From: Candidatus Opimibacter iunctus
GTDB taxonomy: Bacteria; Bacteroidota; Bacteroidia; Chitinophagales; Saprospiraceae
Direction of reading: 5' to 3'
Length of the DNA: 64,000 nt
Assembly: GCA_016716665.1 (NCBI GenBank)
Contig: JADJVH010000014.1
Span: 1 to 64,000 of the forward strand
Below, piece by piece: positions 53,440 through 61,901 of the stretch (the first letter of the stretch is position 1; every line of letters starts with the position of its first letter). The notes under the pieces are model-generated. The model did not search any database, was not told where the DNA came from, and worked only from the letters and a program-made list of their open reading frames with translations. Made by a program: the position numbers and the translations under genes.

Positions 53440-55787
53440 CTCCTTCCGGGGATAGCTCCATTGCGTTGCATGGCATTGGGTGATTCTTCCACCTTGTGAT
53501 GCTTGTATACCTCAAAGCGTGATGGCAATTCCTTGACAGGCCAGTTGTTATTGGCCATGTCGATATCGGCCGTTTCCTTGAATGGATCGATGACGATACC
53601 CGTCACTTCCTTATTTTTTACAAAGACTTTCCGGAAGTTGTTTTCATTCTTACGCCAGATTTCTACAGGCACCTTTTCCACTTCCTTTGTGCCATCTGCA
53701 TAGGTCCATTCGATGATGACCGGCATGACGAGTCCGCCTTTATTGCTAAAGAAGAGTTCGTAATAATTTTCATCGCCAAACTTCTCTTTCTTCTCCTTTT
53801 CCGAAAACGTCTCATCATATAGCCATGTCCTCGTAGTCGTCACACTGTCCTTGCCATCCCAGGGCTTGTAACCAACATAGAAATCACGCAGGCCCGGATC
53901 TTCGTCAATGGCATATTTCATCCCGGACTCCTGGTTGCGCGTCTTTGAGATATGATCGGCTGGAGGTTCGGCCCGATGGGTGTTGATATATTCCTCCCGT
54001 TCAGGGTTCTGTTCGAGGTCAACCTTGTACCACTTGATACTGTCCAGGGATATATCGACTGCATCGATGCTGTAAAACCAACCACGCCAGAACCAATCCA
54101 GGTCTATGCCACTGGCATCTTCCATCGTACGGAAGAAGTCCGCAGGGGTAGGATGCTTGAATGCCCATCTCGTACAATAGGTCTTGAAGGCATAGTCAAA
54201 TTTTTCCCTGCCCATCACGGTTTCACGCAGGATATTTAGTGCGCATGATGGTTTCATATACGCATTGGCAAAATAGTTGACGAGGTTTTCACTATTGGTC
54301 ATGATCGGTTCCAGGTTGTTTTTGGGTTGTCCCATATAGCCTGTGATCACATCTGTGGGGCCAAACCAATGCGGATAGTCAGGATCCCACTCGCACTCAG
54401 CGAGGAACTGCAAAAACGAATTGATGCCTTCATCAAACCAGGCCCACTGGCGTTCGTCACTATTGATGATCATGGGGAAATACGTGTGGCCGACCTCATG
54501 GATGATCGTCGATATCGCATCGTTTTTGGAATGCTCTGTATAGGTGCCATCCTCCTCCGCACGACCCGGATTGAAGCAGATCATCGGATACTCCATGCCA
54601 TTGGCTGCTTCAACCGAGATGGCACTTGGATAAGGATAAGGTATTGAATATTTGGAATACACTTTCAAAGTGTGCGCAACGGCTTTGGTGGAAAATCGGC
54701 TATAGATCGGGTATGCTTCCTTGGCATAGTAGCTCATACACATCGCGCGCTTTCCATCTTCATTGTAATGCGGCATGGCATCCCAGATAAATTTGCGACT
54801 GGATGTCCAGGCAAAGTCACGCACATTGTCCGCTTTATAGATCCACGTTTTAGTGCCGGTTACATTTTTATTTTTCTCCGCTTTCTTTGCTTCATCAAGT
54901 GTTACGATTTCAACCGGTGCCGTGGCTGCCTGCGCTTCTTTCCAACGTTGGTTTTGCGCTGGGGTGAGGACCTGGGCATAGTTCATACATTCTCCTGTAG
55001 CACCCACGATGTGATCTTCAGGTACTGTCATTTTGACGAGGAAGTTTCCAAACGTCAGTGCAAATTCACCACGGCCAACGAATTGTTTTGTTTGCCACCC
55101 TGCTTCATCCGTGTATGCGCACAATCTTGGATACCACTGCACAATCGTGTACAGGCTGTTGCCGTCTTTTTCAAAATACTCATATCCGCCGCGCCCCCAG
55201 CTCGTCGTGTTCATGCGGTCGATCAGGTTGTAATACCAACTGATGTTAAAGACATATTGGTCGCCCGGCTTGAGCGGGTGAGGCAACTCAACACGCATCA
55301 TCGTCTGGTTGATCGTATAGGTTAACGAATCGCCGTTTTCATCTGTGATAGCGATGATCTTGTCGCCATATTTGTCCAGTTCACGCCAGGGCTCCAGCAT
55401 GCGTAGTTGGTTTTCGCTCATCACCTGGCTCATACGTGCAGACTCCATTTTATGCTTGTCTGATGAAGCGCTATGCTCATTTTCATCAAGCTGCAGCCAT
55501 AGATAAGTGAGTGTGGAAGGCGACTGATTGTGGTAGGTAATCTGCTCTTTCCCCCGGAGCTGCTGCAGCTTTTCATCCAGGACGCATTCAATTTCATAAT
55601 CAACCCTTTGCTGCCAGTATGCAGGACCGGGACTGCCATCCACATTTCTGTAGGTGTTGGGGGAGGGGAGCATCGCGCCCAGTTGCTCAAACTTATTTCC
55701 ATGATTGGAGGTCGATTGGCTTACTGCAGTAGTAATGGAGATGCAAAGCATACCCAGGCAAATGAAAAAAGTAGTGGTCAACTTCAT
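53436..55787 (-). CDS. M1-family zinc metallopeptidase
   Basis: Exported aminopeptidase-type enzyme of 783 residues with a Sec signal peptide (first 23 residues, cut near AVSQ). The gluzincin site is complete: HEVGH at 430-434 and the third ligand E453 in FDEG, 18 residues after the second His. A GMEYP motif (397-401) stands where M1 enzymes have GxMEN, so exopeptidase specificity may differ from classical aminopeptidase N. Long N- and C-terminal beta-rich regions flank the catalytic part. No T9SS tail or lipobox is seen, so a periplasmic or outer-membrane-associated location is likely. Divergent from the VanX-like gene, convergent with the dioxygenase. Confidence 0.93.
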   Translation of the reverse strand: MKLTTTFFICLGMLCISITTAVSQSTSNHGNKFEQLGAMLPSPNTYRNVDGSPGPAYWQQRVDYEIECVLDEKLQQLRGKEQITYHNQSPSTLTYLWLQLDENEHSASSDKHKMESARMSQVMSENQLRMLEPWRELDKYGDKIIAITDENGDSLTYTINQTMMRVELPHPLKPGDQYVFNISWYYNLIDRMNTTSWGRGGYEYFEKDGNSLYTIVQWYPRLCAYTDEAGWQTKQFVGRGEFALTFGNFLVKMTVPEDHIVGATGECMNYAQVLTPAQNQRWKEAQAATAPVEIVTLDEAKKAEKNKNVTGTKTWIYKADNVRDFAWTSSRKFIWDAMPHYNEDGKRAMCMSYYAKEAYPIYSRFSTKAVAHTLKVYSKYSIPYPYPSAISVEAANGMEYPMICFNPGRAEEDGTYTEHSKNDAISTIIHEVGHTYFPMIINSDERQWAWFDEGINSFLQFLAECEWDPDYPHWFGPTDVITGYMGQPKNNLEPIMTNSENLVNYFANAYMKPSCALNILRETVMGREKFDYAFKTYCTRWAFKHPTPADFFRTMEDASGIDLDWFWRGWFYSIDAVDISLDSIKWYKVDLEQNPEREEYINTHRAEPPADHISKTRNQESGMKYAIDEDPGLRDFYVGYKPWDGKDSVTTTRTWLYDETFSEKEKKEKFGDENYYELFFSNKGGLVMPVIIEWTYADGTKEVEKVPVEIWRKNENNFRKVFVKNKEVTGIVIDPFKETADIDMANNNWPVKELPSRFEVYKHHKVEESPNAMQRNGAIPGRS

Positions 55788-55858
55788 GATATGAGGCGTT
55801 TGGATGAACGGATACTAAAGTAAGCAGCGCTTGATTCTATGGCGACTTTATTTAGACG

Positions 55859-56611
55859 ATGAGAGGATTTTGGCAGACCTGTGCTTTGATTACTTGTATT
55901 ATCTTCATTCCCATGACTAGCATTTCCGGTTGGTTTTGTATGATTGTTTCAGTCGTGATGATGCCTCTTATTGTATCCTCCTGCAAGGCGGATCAAAAAC
56001 CTTTACCTGCACCTGTACAGTCTCCTGCTACCCCGATGATGGACGACCAGGTAGATTTCGATACATCCCTTTGGACTGAGCTCAAGGCTGAAGATGGATA
56101 TGTCATCGATATGCGATATGCTACGGTGGACAATTTTGTCAAAGAGGCCATCTATCCATGCGCGCGTTTTTTCCTGAGGCCGGAAGTAGCCTCGGCCTTA
56201 ACTGAAGTGAGTAAAACGCTCTTACCTCAGGGGTATAAACTCAAGCTCTTCGATGGATATCGTCCCAGGACTGCCCAGCAAAAGCTTTGGGATAAAGTGC
56301 CTAACCCTGATTATGTAGCACCTCCTAAGGAAGGATCCATGCACAACAGGGGTGTGGCGATAGATCTGACCTTGGCTGATCTCAAGGGACAGGAAATCGA
56401 TATGGGGACTACCTATGATTTTTTTGGTTCTGAGGCACACAGGGATTATCAAAATCTGCCTCAGCAGATCCTTGATCATCGACGTGCATTGCGGATGGCG
56501 ATGGAAGCACATGGGTTTCAATCTATCCGTACAGAATGGTGGCATTTTTCCTTTACAAGAGGTTCGTACCCGTTGGATGACTGGCAATGGCCCTGTGTCG
56601 ATCAAAAATGA
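55859..56611 (+). CDS. D-Ala-D-Ala dipeptidase, VanX/DdpX-type (peptidase M15D)
   Basis: Zinc dipeptidase of 250 residues that would cleave D-Ala-D-Ala. Conserved VanX elements are present: DGYRP (132-136), the first zinc ligands H162 and D169 in SMHNRGVAIDL, and the catalytic Glu and third ligand in EWWHF (E226, H229). A lipobox-like VSSC (Cys42) follows a hydrophobic stretch, so this is probably a lipoprotein; ATG 55940 (M28) would give a more normal signal length. Such enzymes usually recycle cell-wall dipeptides in Gram-negatives; glycopeptide resistance is not implied, since no vanH/vanA partners are nearby. Its stop codon lies inside the left arm of a long hairpin. Confidence 0.92.
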   Translation: MRGFWQTCALITCIIFIPMTSISGWFCMIVSVVMMPLIVSSCKADQKPLPAPVQSPATPMMDDQVDFDTSLWTELKAEDGYVIDMRYATVDNFVKEAIYPCARFFLRPEVASALTEVSKTLLPQGYKLKLFDGYRPRTAQQKLWDKVPNPDYVAPPKEGSMHNRGVAIDLTLADLKGQEIDMGTTYDFFGSEAHRDYQNLPQQILDHRRALRMAMEAHGFQSIRTEWWHFSFTRGSYPLDDWQWPCVDQK

Positions 56612-56655
56612 ACATGTAGGGGTTCAAAATCTTGAACCCCTACATGTTCATTTTT
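56604..56655. terminator. Perfect 24-bp inverted repeat with AAAAA/TTTTT ends
   Basis: Left arm 56604-56627 and right arm 56632-56655 are exactly complementary over 24 bp with an AATC loop. The arms begin with AAAAA and end with TTTTT, the form of a bidirectional intrinsic terminator. The left arm includes the VanX-like stop TGA (56609-56611), so the gene's final codons are part of the hairpin. The MoxR start lies 111 bp further on. Confidence 0.88.
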
Positions 56656-56766
56656 AATCCCGGTAATCCCATTGGAAGATTCTTCCTGCCCTCTTTGACA
56701 ATATTCATGCTATTTTTGGCATTCTTATTCCCTACAGGAATCAGGAAGTTTCAATTTAAAACACAT

Positions 56767-57735
56767 ATGAGTCCAGAATATACATCTGACGTTCAAGCCA
56801 TTGACGCCCTCGCCGCGAAGTACCAGGCCCTGCGTAAAGAAATTGCCAAAGTGATCGTAGGACAGGATGATGTTGTCAAGGCGGTACTGATCTCGTTGTT
56901 TTCCAACGGGCACAGTCTCCTGGTGGGGGTTCCCGGACTGGCCAAGACCTTGCTGGTGAGCACGATCTCCGAAGTACTCGACCTTGAGTTTAAGCGCATC
57001 CAGTTTACCCCTGACCTCATGCCTTCGGACATTACCGGTACAGAGATCCTCGACGAAGACCGTCATTTTAAGTTTAACCGCGGGCCGATCTTTGCCAATA
57101 TCATCCTGGCAGATGAGATCAACCGTACCCCGCCAAAGACACAGGCTGCCCTGTTGGAAGCCATGCAAGAGAGATCTGTCACCGTCAATGGTGAGCGTCA
57201 TCTCCTGCCGGCCCCTTTCTTTGTTCTTGCTACTCAAAATCCGATCGAGCAGGAAGGAACCTATCCACTTCCTGAGGCTCAGTTGGACAGGTTTATGTTC
57301 AACATCCCACTGGATTATCCATCCTATGAGGAAGAGATCCAGGTAGTCAAGACGACGACCAATATCCAGGATACCAAACTCACCCATATCCTCAGTGCGG
57401 GAGAAATCCTCCATTTCCAGCAACTGGTCCGTAAAATTCCGGTGGCTGACAATGTGCTTGAATATGCGGTTTCGCTGGCTTCCAAGACCCGCCCGGGCAC
57501 TTCAAGGGCCACAGACCAGGTCAACCAGTATATTTCCTGGGGAGCAGGTCCACGTGCATCCCAGTACCTCGTGCTTGGTGCCAAATGCCATGCAGCGATC
57601 GTCGGCAAATATTCTCCTGATATCTCTGATGTCAAGGCAGTTGCCAAATATGTCCTTCGCCACCGTATTGTAAGGAACTATAAGGCTGAAGCTGAGGGAA
57701 TCAATGAGGAGAAAGTGATCGAAGGGTTGCTTTAA
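56767..57735 (+). CDS. MoxR-family AAA+ ATPase
   Basis: Cytoplasmic AAA+ ATPase of 322 residues, a chaperone-like factor that often matures or activates membrane or metal-cofactor proteins together with VWA-domain partners. Walker A GVPGLAKT (54-61), Walker B IILADEINR (D116, E117), sensor-like ATQNP and an arginine-rich C-terminal lid (RHRIVRNY). I start at ATG 56767 (MSPEYTSDVQ..), because upstream in-frame sequence runs back into the terminator hairpin. No DUF58 or VWA gene, the usual neighbours, follows here; the next gene is an SRPBCC protein. Confidence 0.92.
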   Translation: MSPEYTSDVQAIDALAAKYQALRKEIAKVIVGQDDVVKAVLISLFSNGHSLLVGVPGLAKTLLVSTISEVLDLEFKRIQFTPDLMPSDITGTEILDEDRHFKFNRGPIFANIILADEINRTPPKTQAALLEAMQERSVTVNGERHLLPAPFFVLATQNPIEQEGTYPLPEAQLDRFMFNIPLDYPSYEEEIQVVKTTTNIQDTKLTHILSAGEILHFQQLVRKIPVADNVLEYAVSLASKTRPGTSRATDQVNQYISWGAGPRASQYLVLGAKCHAAIVGKYSPDISDVKAVAKYVLRHRIVRNYKAEAEGINEEKVIEGLL

Positions 57736-57754
57736 CCTTCTTCAAACTCCGGTC

Positions 57755-57776
57755 CTACAGGCTAATTTTCCTGTAG
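57755..57776. terminator. Possible weak terminator after the MoxR gene
   Basis: CTACAGG (57755-57761) and CCTGTAG (57770-57776) make a 7-bp stem with an 8-base loop, 20 bp after the stop. There is no T run, so this is tentative. Confidence 0.3.
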
Positions 57777-57846
57777 TTGTAAATAGACAGTGCATAGCTT
57801 ACTTTCAAGGTACTTTTTACCGATATTTGGGTTGAAATAACCGGCT

Positions 57847-58383
57847 ATGAACAAATTTGTCAAGAAGATTGGCCTCTGGCTTGGACTCTTCCTCTTGGGT
57901 CTTGCGCTCTTCTCTCTCCTCCTTCCCGCAGATGTAAAAGTCAAACGCTCCATTGAAATCAGTGCACCTGTTGACAGGGTATTTGACCAGGTCAACGACT
58001 TACGCAATTGGGAAAAATGGGATCCATGGAAGCGAATGGACCCAACGATGGTCATGACCTTCAGCAACCCTCCTATCGGCCAGAATGCCTTTTACAAATG
58101 GGAATCACAGAATGAACGCATAGGCAAGGGTACCATGACGCTTATCCGCGTAGCCACAAATGAAGAGATCGAGACCGCGATTGATTTTGACGGAAAGGAT
58201 CAGGCCAGTTCCAAATTCCAGTTTGCCCACAAAGGCGATAACATCGAAGTCACCTGGAGCATGAACAAGCATGTGGGGATGCTCCCGTGGAACAAGTACT
58301 TTGGGTTTATGATGCGTGGAGAGATCAAGAGGCAGTTTGACAACGGACTTAAGGGCCTCAAATTCTACACCGAAAAAAGCTAA
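57847..58383 (+). CDS. SRPBCC-fold protein with N-terminal membrane helix
   Basis: A 178-residue protein with one hydrophobic helix (about residues 8-27), followed by an SRPBCC/START-like domain: VKVKRSIEISAPVDRVF..VNDLRNWEKWDPW, a middle GKGTMTL strand and a C-terminal helix (RGEIKRQFDNGLKGLKF). SRPBCC proteins bind hydrophobic ligands in a deep cavity; the ligand is unknown. It is probably membrane-tethered, facing the periplasm or cytoplasm. A short spacer links it to the next + strand gene. Confidence 0.85.
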   Translation: MNKFVKKIGLWLGLFLLGLALFSLLLPADVKVKRSIEISAPVDRVFDQVNDLRNWEKWDPWKRMDPTMVMTFSNPPIGQNAFYKWESQNERIGKGTMTLIRVATNEEIETAIDFDGKDQASSKFQFAHKGDNIEVTWSMNKHVGMLPWNKYFGFMMRGEIKRQFDNGLKGLKFYTEKS

Positions 58384-58393
58384 CAACCATCTA

Positions 58394-58418
58394 CCCCTAA
58401 ATCCCCTGAAGGGGACTT
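58394..58418. other. GC-rich palindromic motif CCCCTGAAGGGGACTT
   Basis: TCCCC and GGGGA (58402-58406, 58411-58415) flank TGAA, in a context of CCCCTAAA. A related motif is found at 63299-63316 (AGCCCCTTAAAGGGACT), 3' of the second ArsR gene. The two may be members of one small intergenic repeat family. Confidence 0.4.
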
Positions 58419-58436
58419 GCCATTTGATCAGCTTAA

Positions 58437-58468
58437 ACTTTTAACCTTCTCACCTTCTAACCACTCAC
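58437..58468 (-). repeat. Octamer array before the DUF1761-like gene
   Basis: ACTTTTAA, CCTTCTCA, CCTTCTAA, CCACTCAC: four 8-bp steps that end 5 bp before ATG 58474. On the minus strand this reads GTGAGTGG, TTAGAAGG, TGAGAAGG, TTAAAAGT. It resembles the arrays in front of the ROK kinase. Confidence 0.65.
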
Positions 58469-58473
58469 CTATT

Positions 58474-58926
58474 ATGCCACAGCCAAATTTTGTCGCTATT
58501 CTGATCGCCACGCTGATCCCAATGATCATCGGCTTTATCTATTACCATCCCAAAGTCATGGGCAAAGCCTGGATGCAATCCCTTGGTATCACAGAAGAAT
58601 CCCTTAAGAAGGGAAATATGGCCATCATCTTCGCAGTATCCCTGCTTATGTCCTTTATGCTATCCTTTTTCCTGCTCATCAATGTGGATGGACCGGGCCA
58701 AGAAGGACCCATCGGCCAGTTCGATACCTTCAAGCATGGTGCATTTCACGGCTTCCTGATAGCCCTGACCGTTGCTATGCCAGTCATGGTCACCAATGGC
58801 CTGTTTGAAAGGAAGAATGCAAAAAACATGATCATCAATGTCATCTATTGGGTCATCACCATTTCACTGATGGCCGGCGTGATCGATGCGATGAATCATT
58901 GGCCAAATGACATGCCCACAGTATAA
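58474..58926 (+). CDS. DUF1761-like four-helix membrane protein
   Basis: A 150-residue membrane protein with hydrophobic helices at about 6-25, 48-68, 90-108 and 120-140. Features such as the N-terminal P.IIGFIYYHPKVMGKAWM and a His-containing AFHGFLIAL helix fit the DUF1761 family, whose function is unknown. ATG 58474 is chosen because it begins just before the first helix. Its TAA stop is followed at once by a heptamer array. Confidence 0.75.
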   Translation: MPQPNFVAILIATLIPMIIGFIYYHPKVMGKAWMQSLGITEESLKKGNMAIIFAVSLLMSFMLSFFLLINVDGPGQEGPIGQFDTFKHGAFHGFLIALTVAMPVMVTNGLFERKNAKNMIINVIYWVITISLMAGVIDAMNHWPNDMPTV

Positions 58927-58960
58927 GTGAAAAACGAAGAGTGAAAAGTGAAGAGTGAAC
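58927..58960 (+). repeat. Heptamer array (GTGAAAA-like) after the DUF1761-like gene
   Basis: GTGAAAA, ACGAAGA, GTGAAAA, GTGAAGA, GTGAAC. It starts at the base after TAA 58924-58926. Confidence 0.9.
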
Positions 58961-58972
58961 CATACTAACCAT

Positions 58973-59028
58973 TTTTCACTCTTCATTTTTCACTCTTCAT
59001 TTTTCGTTCTTCATTTTTCGTTTTTCAT
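58973..59028 (-). repeat. Heptamer array running out of the TrhO stop
   Basis: Eight + strand units: TTTTCAC, TCTTCAT, TTTTCAC, TCTTCAT, TTTTCGT, TCTTCAT, TTTTCGT, TTTTCAT. The last contains the reverse complement of the TrhO stop TGA (59027-59025). It is inverted relative to the array at 58927. Confidence 0.93.
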
Positions 59029-60053
59029 TTAAGAAGCATGCCGGGTTTTGCCTTTGAATATTTGCTTCCATTAAAAACACGTTGCCTGCGCTCTCTTTTC
59101 CGTTCGTCTGCAGAGAGTGCTGCAAAGTCCGTGCATTCTGCAGAGCAGCAGCCTGCATTTTTTTCAGCGCATTCGGGACATTGGATAAACAGGATATGGC
59201 AGGCGTCATTGGCGCAGTTGGTATGATGGTCTGAAGGCTTACCACATTGGTGGCAAGTGGCGATCACATCTTCAGAGATGCGTTCGCCCAGGCGCTCGTC
59301 AAAGACGAAGTTCTTGCCGAGAAACTTATTTGGCAAGCCCTTAGCCTCTGCCTGCCTTGCATACTCAATGATGCCCCCATCCAGCTGGTATACATTCTTG
59401 TACCCTTTGTATTTCATATAGGCAGAAGCCTTTTCACATCGTATGCCACCTGTACAATACATGACGATGTGCTTTTCCACAGCTTCGCTCAGCATGTCTG
59501 CTACCATAGGCAATCCTTCCCTGAAGGTTTCCATTGGAGGCAGGATTGCATTTTCAAAATGGCCCACTTCACTTTCATAGTAGTTGCGCATGTCGACTAT
59601 GATAGTCTCGGGATCAGCTGTGAGCGCATTGAAAGCCTCAGCAGAGAGATGTACACCGCGGTCGGTGACATCAAACTCAGCATCATTCAATCCATCTGCA
59701 ACGATCTTGTCCCTGACTTTGATGGCAAGGGTAAAGAAGGACTTGCCGTCATCTTCCACCGCGATGTTGAGACGGATATTGGTCAGGAAAGGGATCGTGT
59801 TGAGATAATCCCGGAGATTTTCAAACTGGTCTGCAGGGACTGAGATCTGGGCATTGACGCCTTCACTGGCGACATAGATCCGACCCAGGACGCCAAGTTG
59901 TTGGAGGGCAGCGTAGAATCGGTCCCTGAACTCATGGGGGTCGTTTAGCCTGGTATAGGCATAAAAGGAGAGGGTAGTACGCTGGATCTTATCCTCCTGC
60001 AGGAGGTGCCTGAGTTCATCTCTGTTGACCCGATTATGTAATAGCTTTCCCAT
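59025..60053 (-). CDS. trhO: tRNA uridine(34) 5-hydroxylase, rhodanese-type
   Basis: TrhO (YceA family) makes the oxygen-dependent 5-hydroxyuridine at the wobble base of tRNAs. The protein has an N-terminal ferredoxin-like part (RTTLSFYAYTRL.., SEGVNAQIS), a rhodanese domain with an active-site loop CTGGIRCEKA (C200 and C206 from this start), and a Cys-rich tail (CHQCGKPSDHHTNC, CPECAEKNAGCCS) that fits a metal site. I start at ATG 60053 (MGKLLHNRVNRDEL), which matches the LHNR opening of the family. ATG 60086 would add 11 residues, but a TATCTTTG box lies inside that extension. Length 342 residues. Confidence 0.92.
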   Translation of the reverse strand: MGKLLHNRVNRDELRHLLQEDKIQRTTLSFYAYTRLNDPHEFRDRFYAALQQLGVLGRIYVASEGVNAQISVPADQFENLRDYLNTIPFLTNIRLNIAVEDDGKSFFTLAIKVRDKIVADGLNDAEFDVTDRGVHLSAEAFNALTADPETIIVDMRNYYESEVGHFENAILPPMETFREGLPMVADMLSEAVEKHIVMYCTGGIRCEKASAYMKYKGYKNVYQLDGGIIEYARQAEAKGLPNKFLGKNFVFDERLGERISEDVIATCHQCGKPSDHHTNCANDACHILFIQCPECAEKNAGCCSAECTDFAALSADERKRERRQRVFNGSKYSKAKPGMLLK

Positions 60054-60073
60054 TGTGGCATCTATATAGGCTG

Positions 60074-60081
60074 CAAAGATA
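60074..60081 (-). promoter_or_regulatory. Candidate -7 box for trhO
   Basis: TATCTTTG on the minus strand matches TAnnTTTG, 21 bp before ATG 60053, and argues for that start. No clear -33 TTTG. Confidence 0.4.
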
Positions 60082-60086
60082 CGCAT

Positions 60087-60562
60087 TGGAAAAGGGGGAT
60101 GGACGGTAGGGGATGAACTGGGCTGGTATCAGGAAGGGATAAGAAATTTAATATGTAACTGATTAAAAATCAGTCTTTATGCAAATAGGGGAATCGCTAT
60201 GCAATTGGATTTTAGAAAGACGACTCAGGCAAATTCTATCCAATAGAAGGGATGTAATCATCAATGTGTTGATTTGCAATAATTTATGAAATAATATTTC
60301 AAATATGTGTAAATGACTAGCGCCCAATTATTTAATTTTGAATATTAAGCTATCAGGCTAATAAAAGTTGGTTTTCAGAACTATTTGGCAAATAAATTCA
60401 TTTTTAGAGGGCAAAAACGGGCTTATTATTGATCGCATGGTGACTATTAGGTGCATTCATGTAAATTTGCGGCGTTTTTAAGCGGAGGGTTCGGGGCATC
60501 AATCCGGGCTTTTTGCGAAGACTCTGAAAATCCACTTTTTAATATTCTAAACAGGAGAGGTT
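60087..60562. other. AT-rich intergenic region before the DksA-like gene
   Basis: About 475 bp without a gene. A small inverted repeat CTGATT-AAA-AATCAG is at 60159-60173, and a promoter-like box lies at 60462. The last 90 bp form a likely leader with several short G- and T-rich stretches. Confidence 0.5.
60462..60469 (+). promoter_or_regulatory. Candidate -7 box for the DksA-like gene
   Basis: TAAATTTG fits TAnnTTTG exactly, giving a leader of about 85-90 bases before ATG 60563. No -33 TTTG at the normal spacing. A good Shine-Dalgarno-like AGGAGAGG (60552-60559) precedes the start, unusual for this window. Confidence 0.4.
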
Positions 60563-61795
60563 ATGGCCACTCAGAAAAGTTCGAAATCATCAAGACCGGC
60601 ACCAGCCAAGGCAAAGCCTTCGAAAAGTGCCGCAGTCAAGAAAGCAGCTCCCAAAGCAAAAGCAGCTCCAAAGCCTGTAGTAAAGGCTAAAGCTAAGCCT
60701 GTAGCCAAACCTGCCGCATCTTCCAAGCCCAAAGCAAAGCCGGCAGCCAAGGCTGCTAAACCTGCAGCTCCGGCCCGCAAAGCAGCACCTGCCAAAGGAA
60801 AGCCAGCTCCAAAGCCAAAGGCAGTAGCCAAGCCAGCCCCTAAAAAGGTAGTCAAGCCTGCTGCAGCCAGTCCGAAGAAGGTAGCTCCAAAAGCAAAAAC
60901 GACCTCCAAACCAGCAGCTAAGGTGGTCAAACCAGTGGTCAAGGCTAAGCCTGCAGTGAAGTCTGCTCAAAAACCAGCACCACAAGCAGGAAAGGCCCCC
61001 AATAGTATCGTGGTATCAAAGGCCGGGTCAGCATCAAAGACACCAACTGCCGTCAAGCCTGCACCACAGGCAAAAACAGTATTGCCTGCAAAGAAGCCGG
61101 TAGCATTGCCTGTGACTCAACCAGCGGCCAAAGCACCTGTAAAACCAGCAGCTAAGCCAGTGGTAGCCCCAAAGGCGGCTGAGCCAAAGAAAGTAGCCCC
61201 TGTGCCAGCTGCAAAGGCCAGGCCTGTAGCGACAGCCACTGAAACAAAAGCTCCATCACATCCTGTAAAACCTACCGTCAGCACCCATGCCCATGTTGAC
61301 TCACCGGTAAAGGAATCTATTGCTAAAAAAGAAATTTCAAAGCCAACTGCCCCGCCGGCAGCAAAGCAAACTGATAAGATGCCAGAGAAAAAAGAAGTAA
61401 GAGCAGTGGGTGTATCCACAGCGACTGAAGAACCACAGAAGACCCGCTATAGCGATAAAGAGCTTGAGGAGTTTGATCAGCTGATCGATCAGAAACTGAT
61501 CGTGGCCAGGGAGCAACTCGAGTTCTACCTCAAACAACTGGAGGATATGGCTGAGAATCCTGACAACAAGATCAAAGGGTTGGACGATGGGTTGAGTAGC
61601 CTGGAAAGTGAGCGGGTCAGTTCGATGGCTTCACGCCAGCAGAAACTGATACAGCATCTTGAAAATGCCAAGATCAGGATTAAGAATAAGGTATATGGCA
61701 TTTGCAGGGAGACCGGCAAGCTCATTTCCAAAGAGCGTTTACGCGCCGTTCCCCATGCTACGTTGTCCATTGAAGCTAAACAGGCCCAGAATTAA
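60563..61795 (+). CDS. Histone-H1-like tail fused to a DksA/TraR-like domain
   Basis: A 410-residue protein in two parts. Residues 1 to about 270 are almost only Ala, Lys, Pro and Val (KPAAKPA-type), like the tails of eukaryotic histone H1 and bacterial histone-like proteins, so non-specific DNA binding is likely. Residues 295-410 match the short Bacteroidota DksA/TraR-like proteins: a long coiled-coil (DKELEEFDQLIDQKL.., SLESERVSSMASRQQ) and the YGICRETGKLISKERL tip, then RAVPHATLSIEAK. Only one Cys of the usual four zinc Cys remains. DksA acts on RNA polymerase in the stringent response. The gene lies just before lspA, a conserved Bacteroidota pairing. The repetitive AAG/GCA-rich DNA may be unstable. 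Confidence 0.87.
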   Translation: MATQKSSKSSRPAPAKAKPSKSAAVKKAAPKAKAAPKPVVKAKAKPVAKPAASSKPKAKPAAKAAKPAAPARKAAPAKGKPAPKPKAVAKPAPKKVVKPAAASPKKVAPKAKTTSKPAAKVVKPVVKAKPAVKSAQKPAPQAGKAPNSIVVSKAGSASKTPTAVKPAPQAKTVLPAKKPVALPVTQPAAKAPVKPAAKPVVAPKAAEPKKVAPVPAAKARPVATATETKAPSHPVKPTVSTHAHVDSPVKESIAKKEISKPTAPPAAKQTDKMPEKKEVRAVGVSTATEEPQKTRYSDKELEEFDQLIDQKLIVAREQLEFYLKQLEDMAENPDNKIKGLDDGLSSLESERVSSMASRQQKLIQHLENAKIRIKNKVYGICRETGKLISKERLRAVPHATLSIEAKQAQN

Positions 61796-61901
61796 TTTTA
61801 ATTAGGGACAATTTCCGGATGATCTCAATTCCCGTTATTGATGCCTTCACTGTTGAAGGGATGGTCAGGGATTGAAGGTTTGTTGTTGTTCCACCTAAAG
61901 G

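Noticed and set aside
55859..56611. VanX-like gene as evidence of glycopeptide resistance
   Set aside because: No vanH, vanA or vanRS-like genes are nearby; Gram-negative VanX-type dipeptidases commonly serve wall recycling.
60571..60985. Minus-strand frames opposite the histone-like tail
   Set aside because: Ala/Gly/Phe- or Cys/Arg/Trp-rich translations are mirror images of the Lys/Ala/Pro codons; the + strand has a strong ribosome site and a conserved C-terminal domain.
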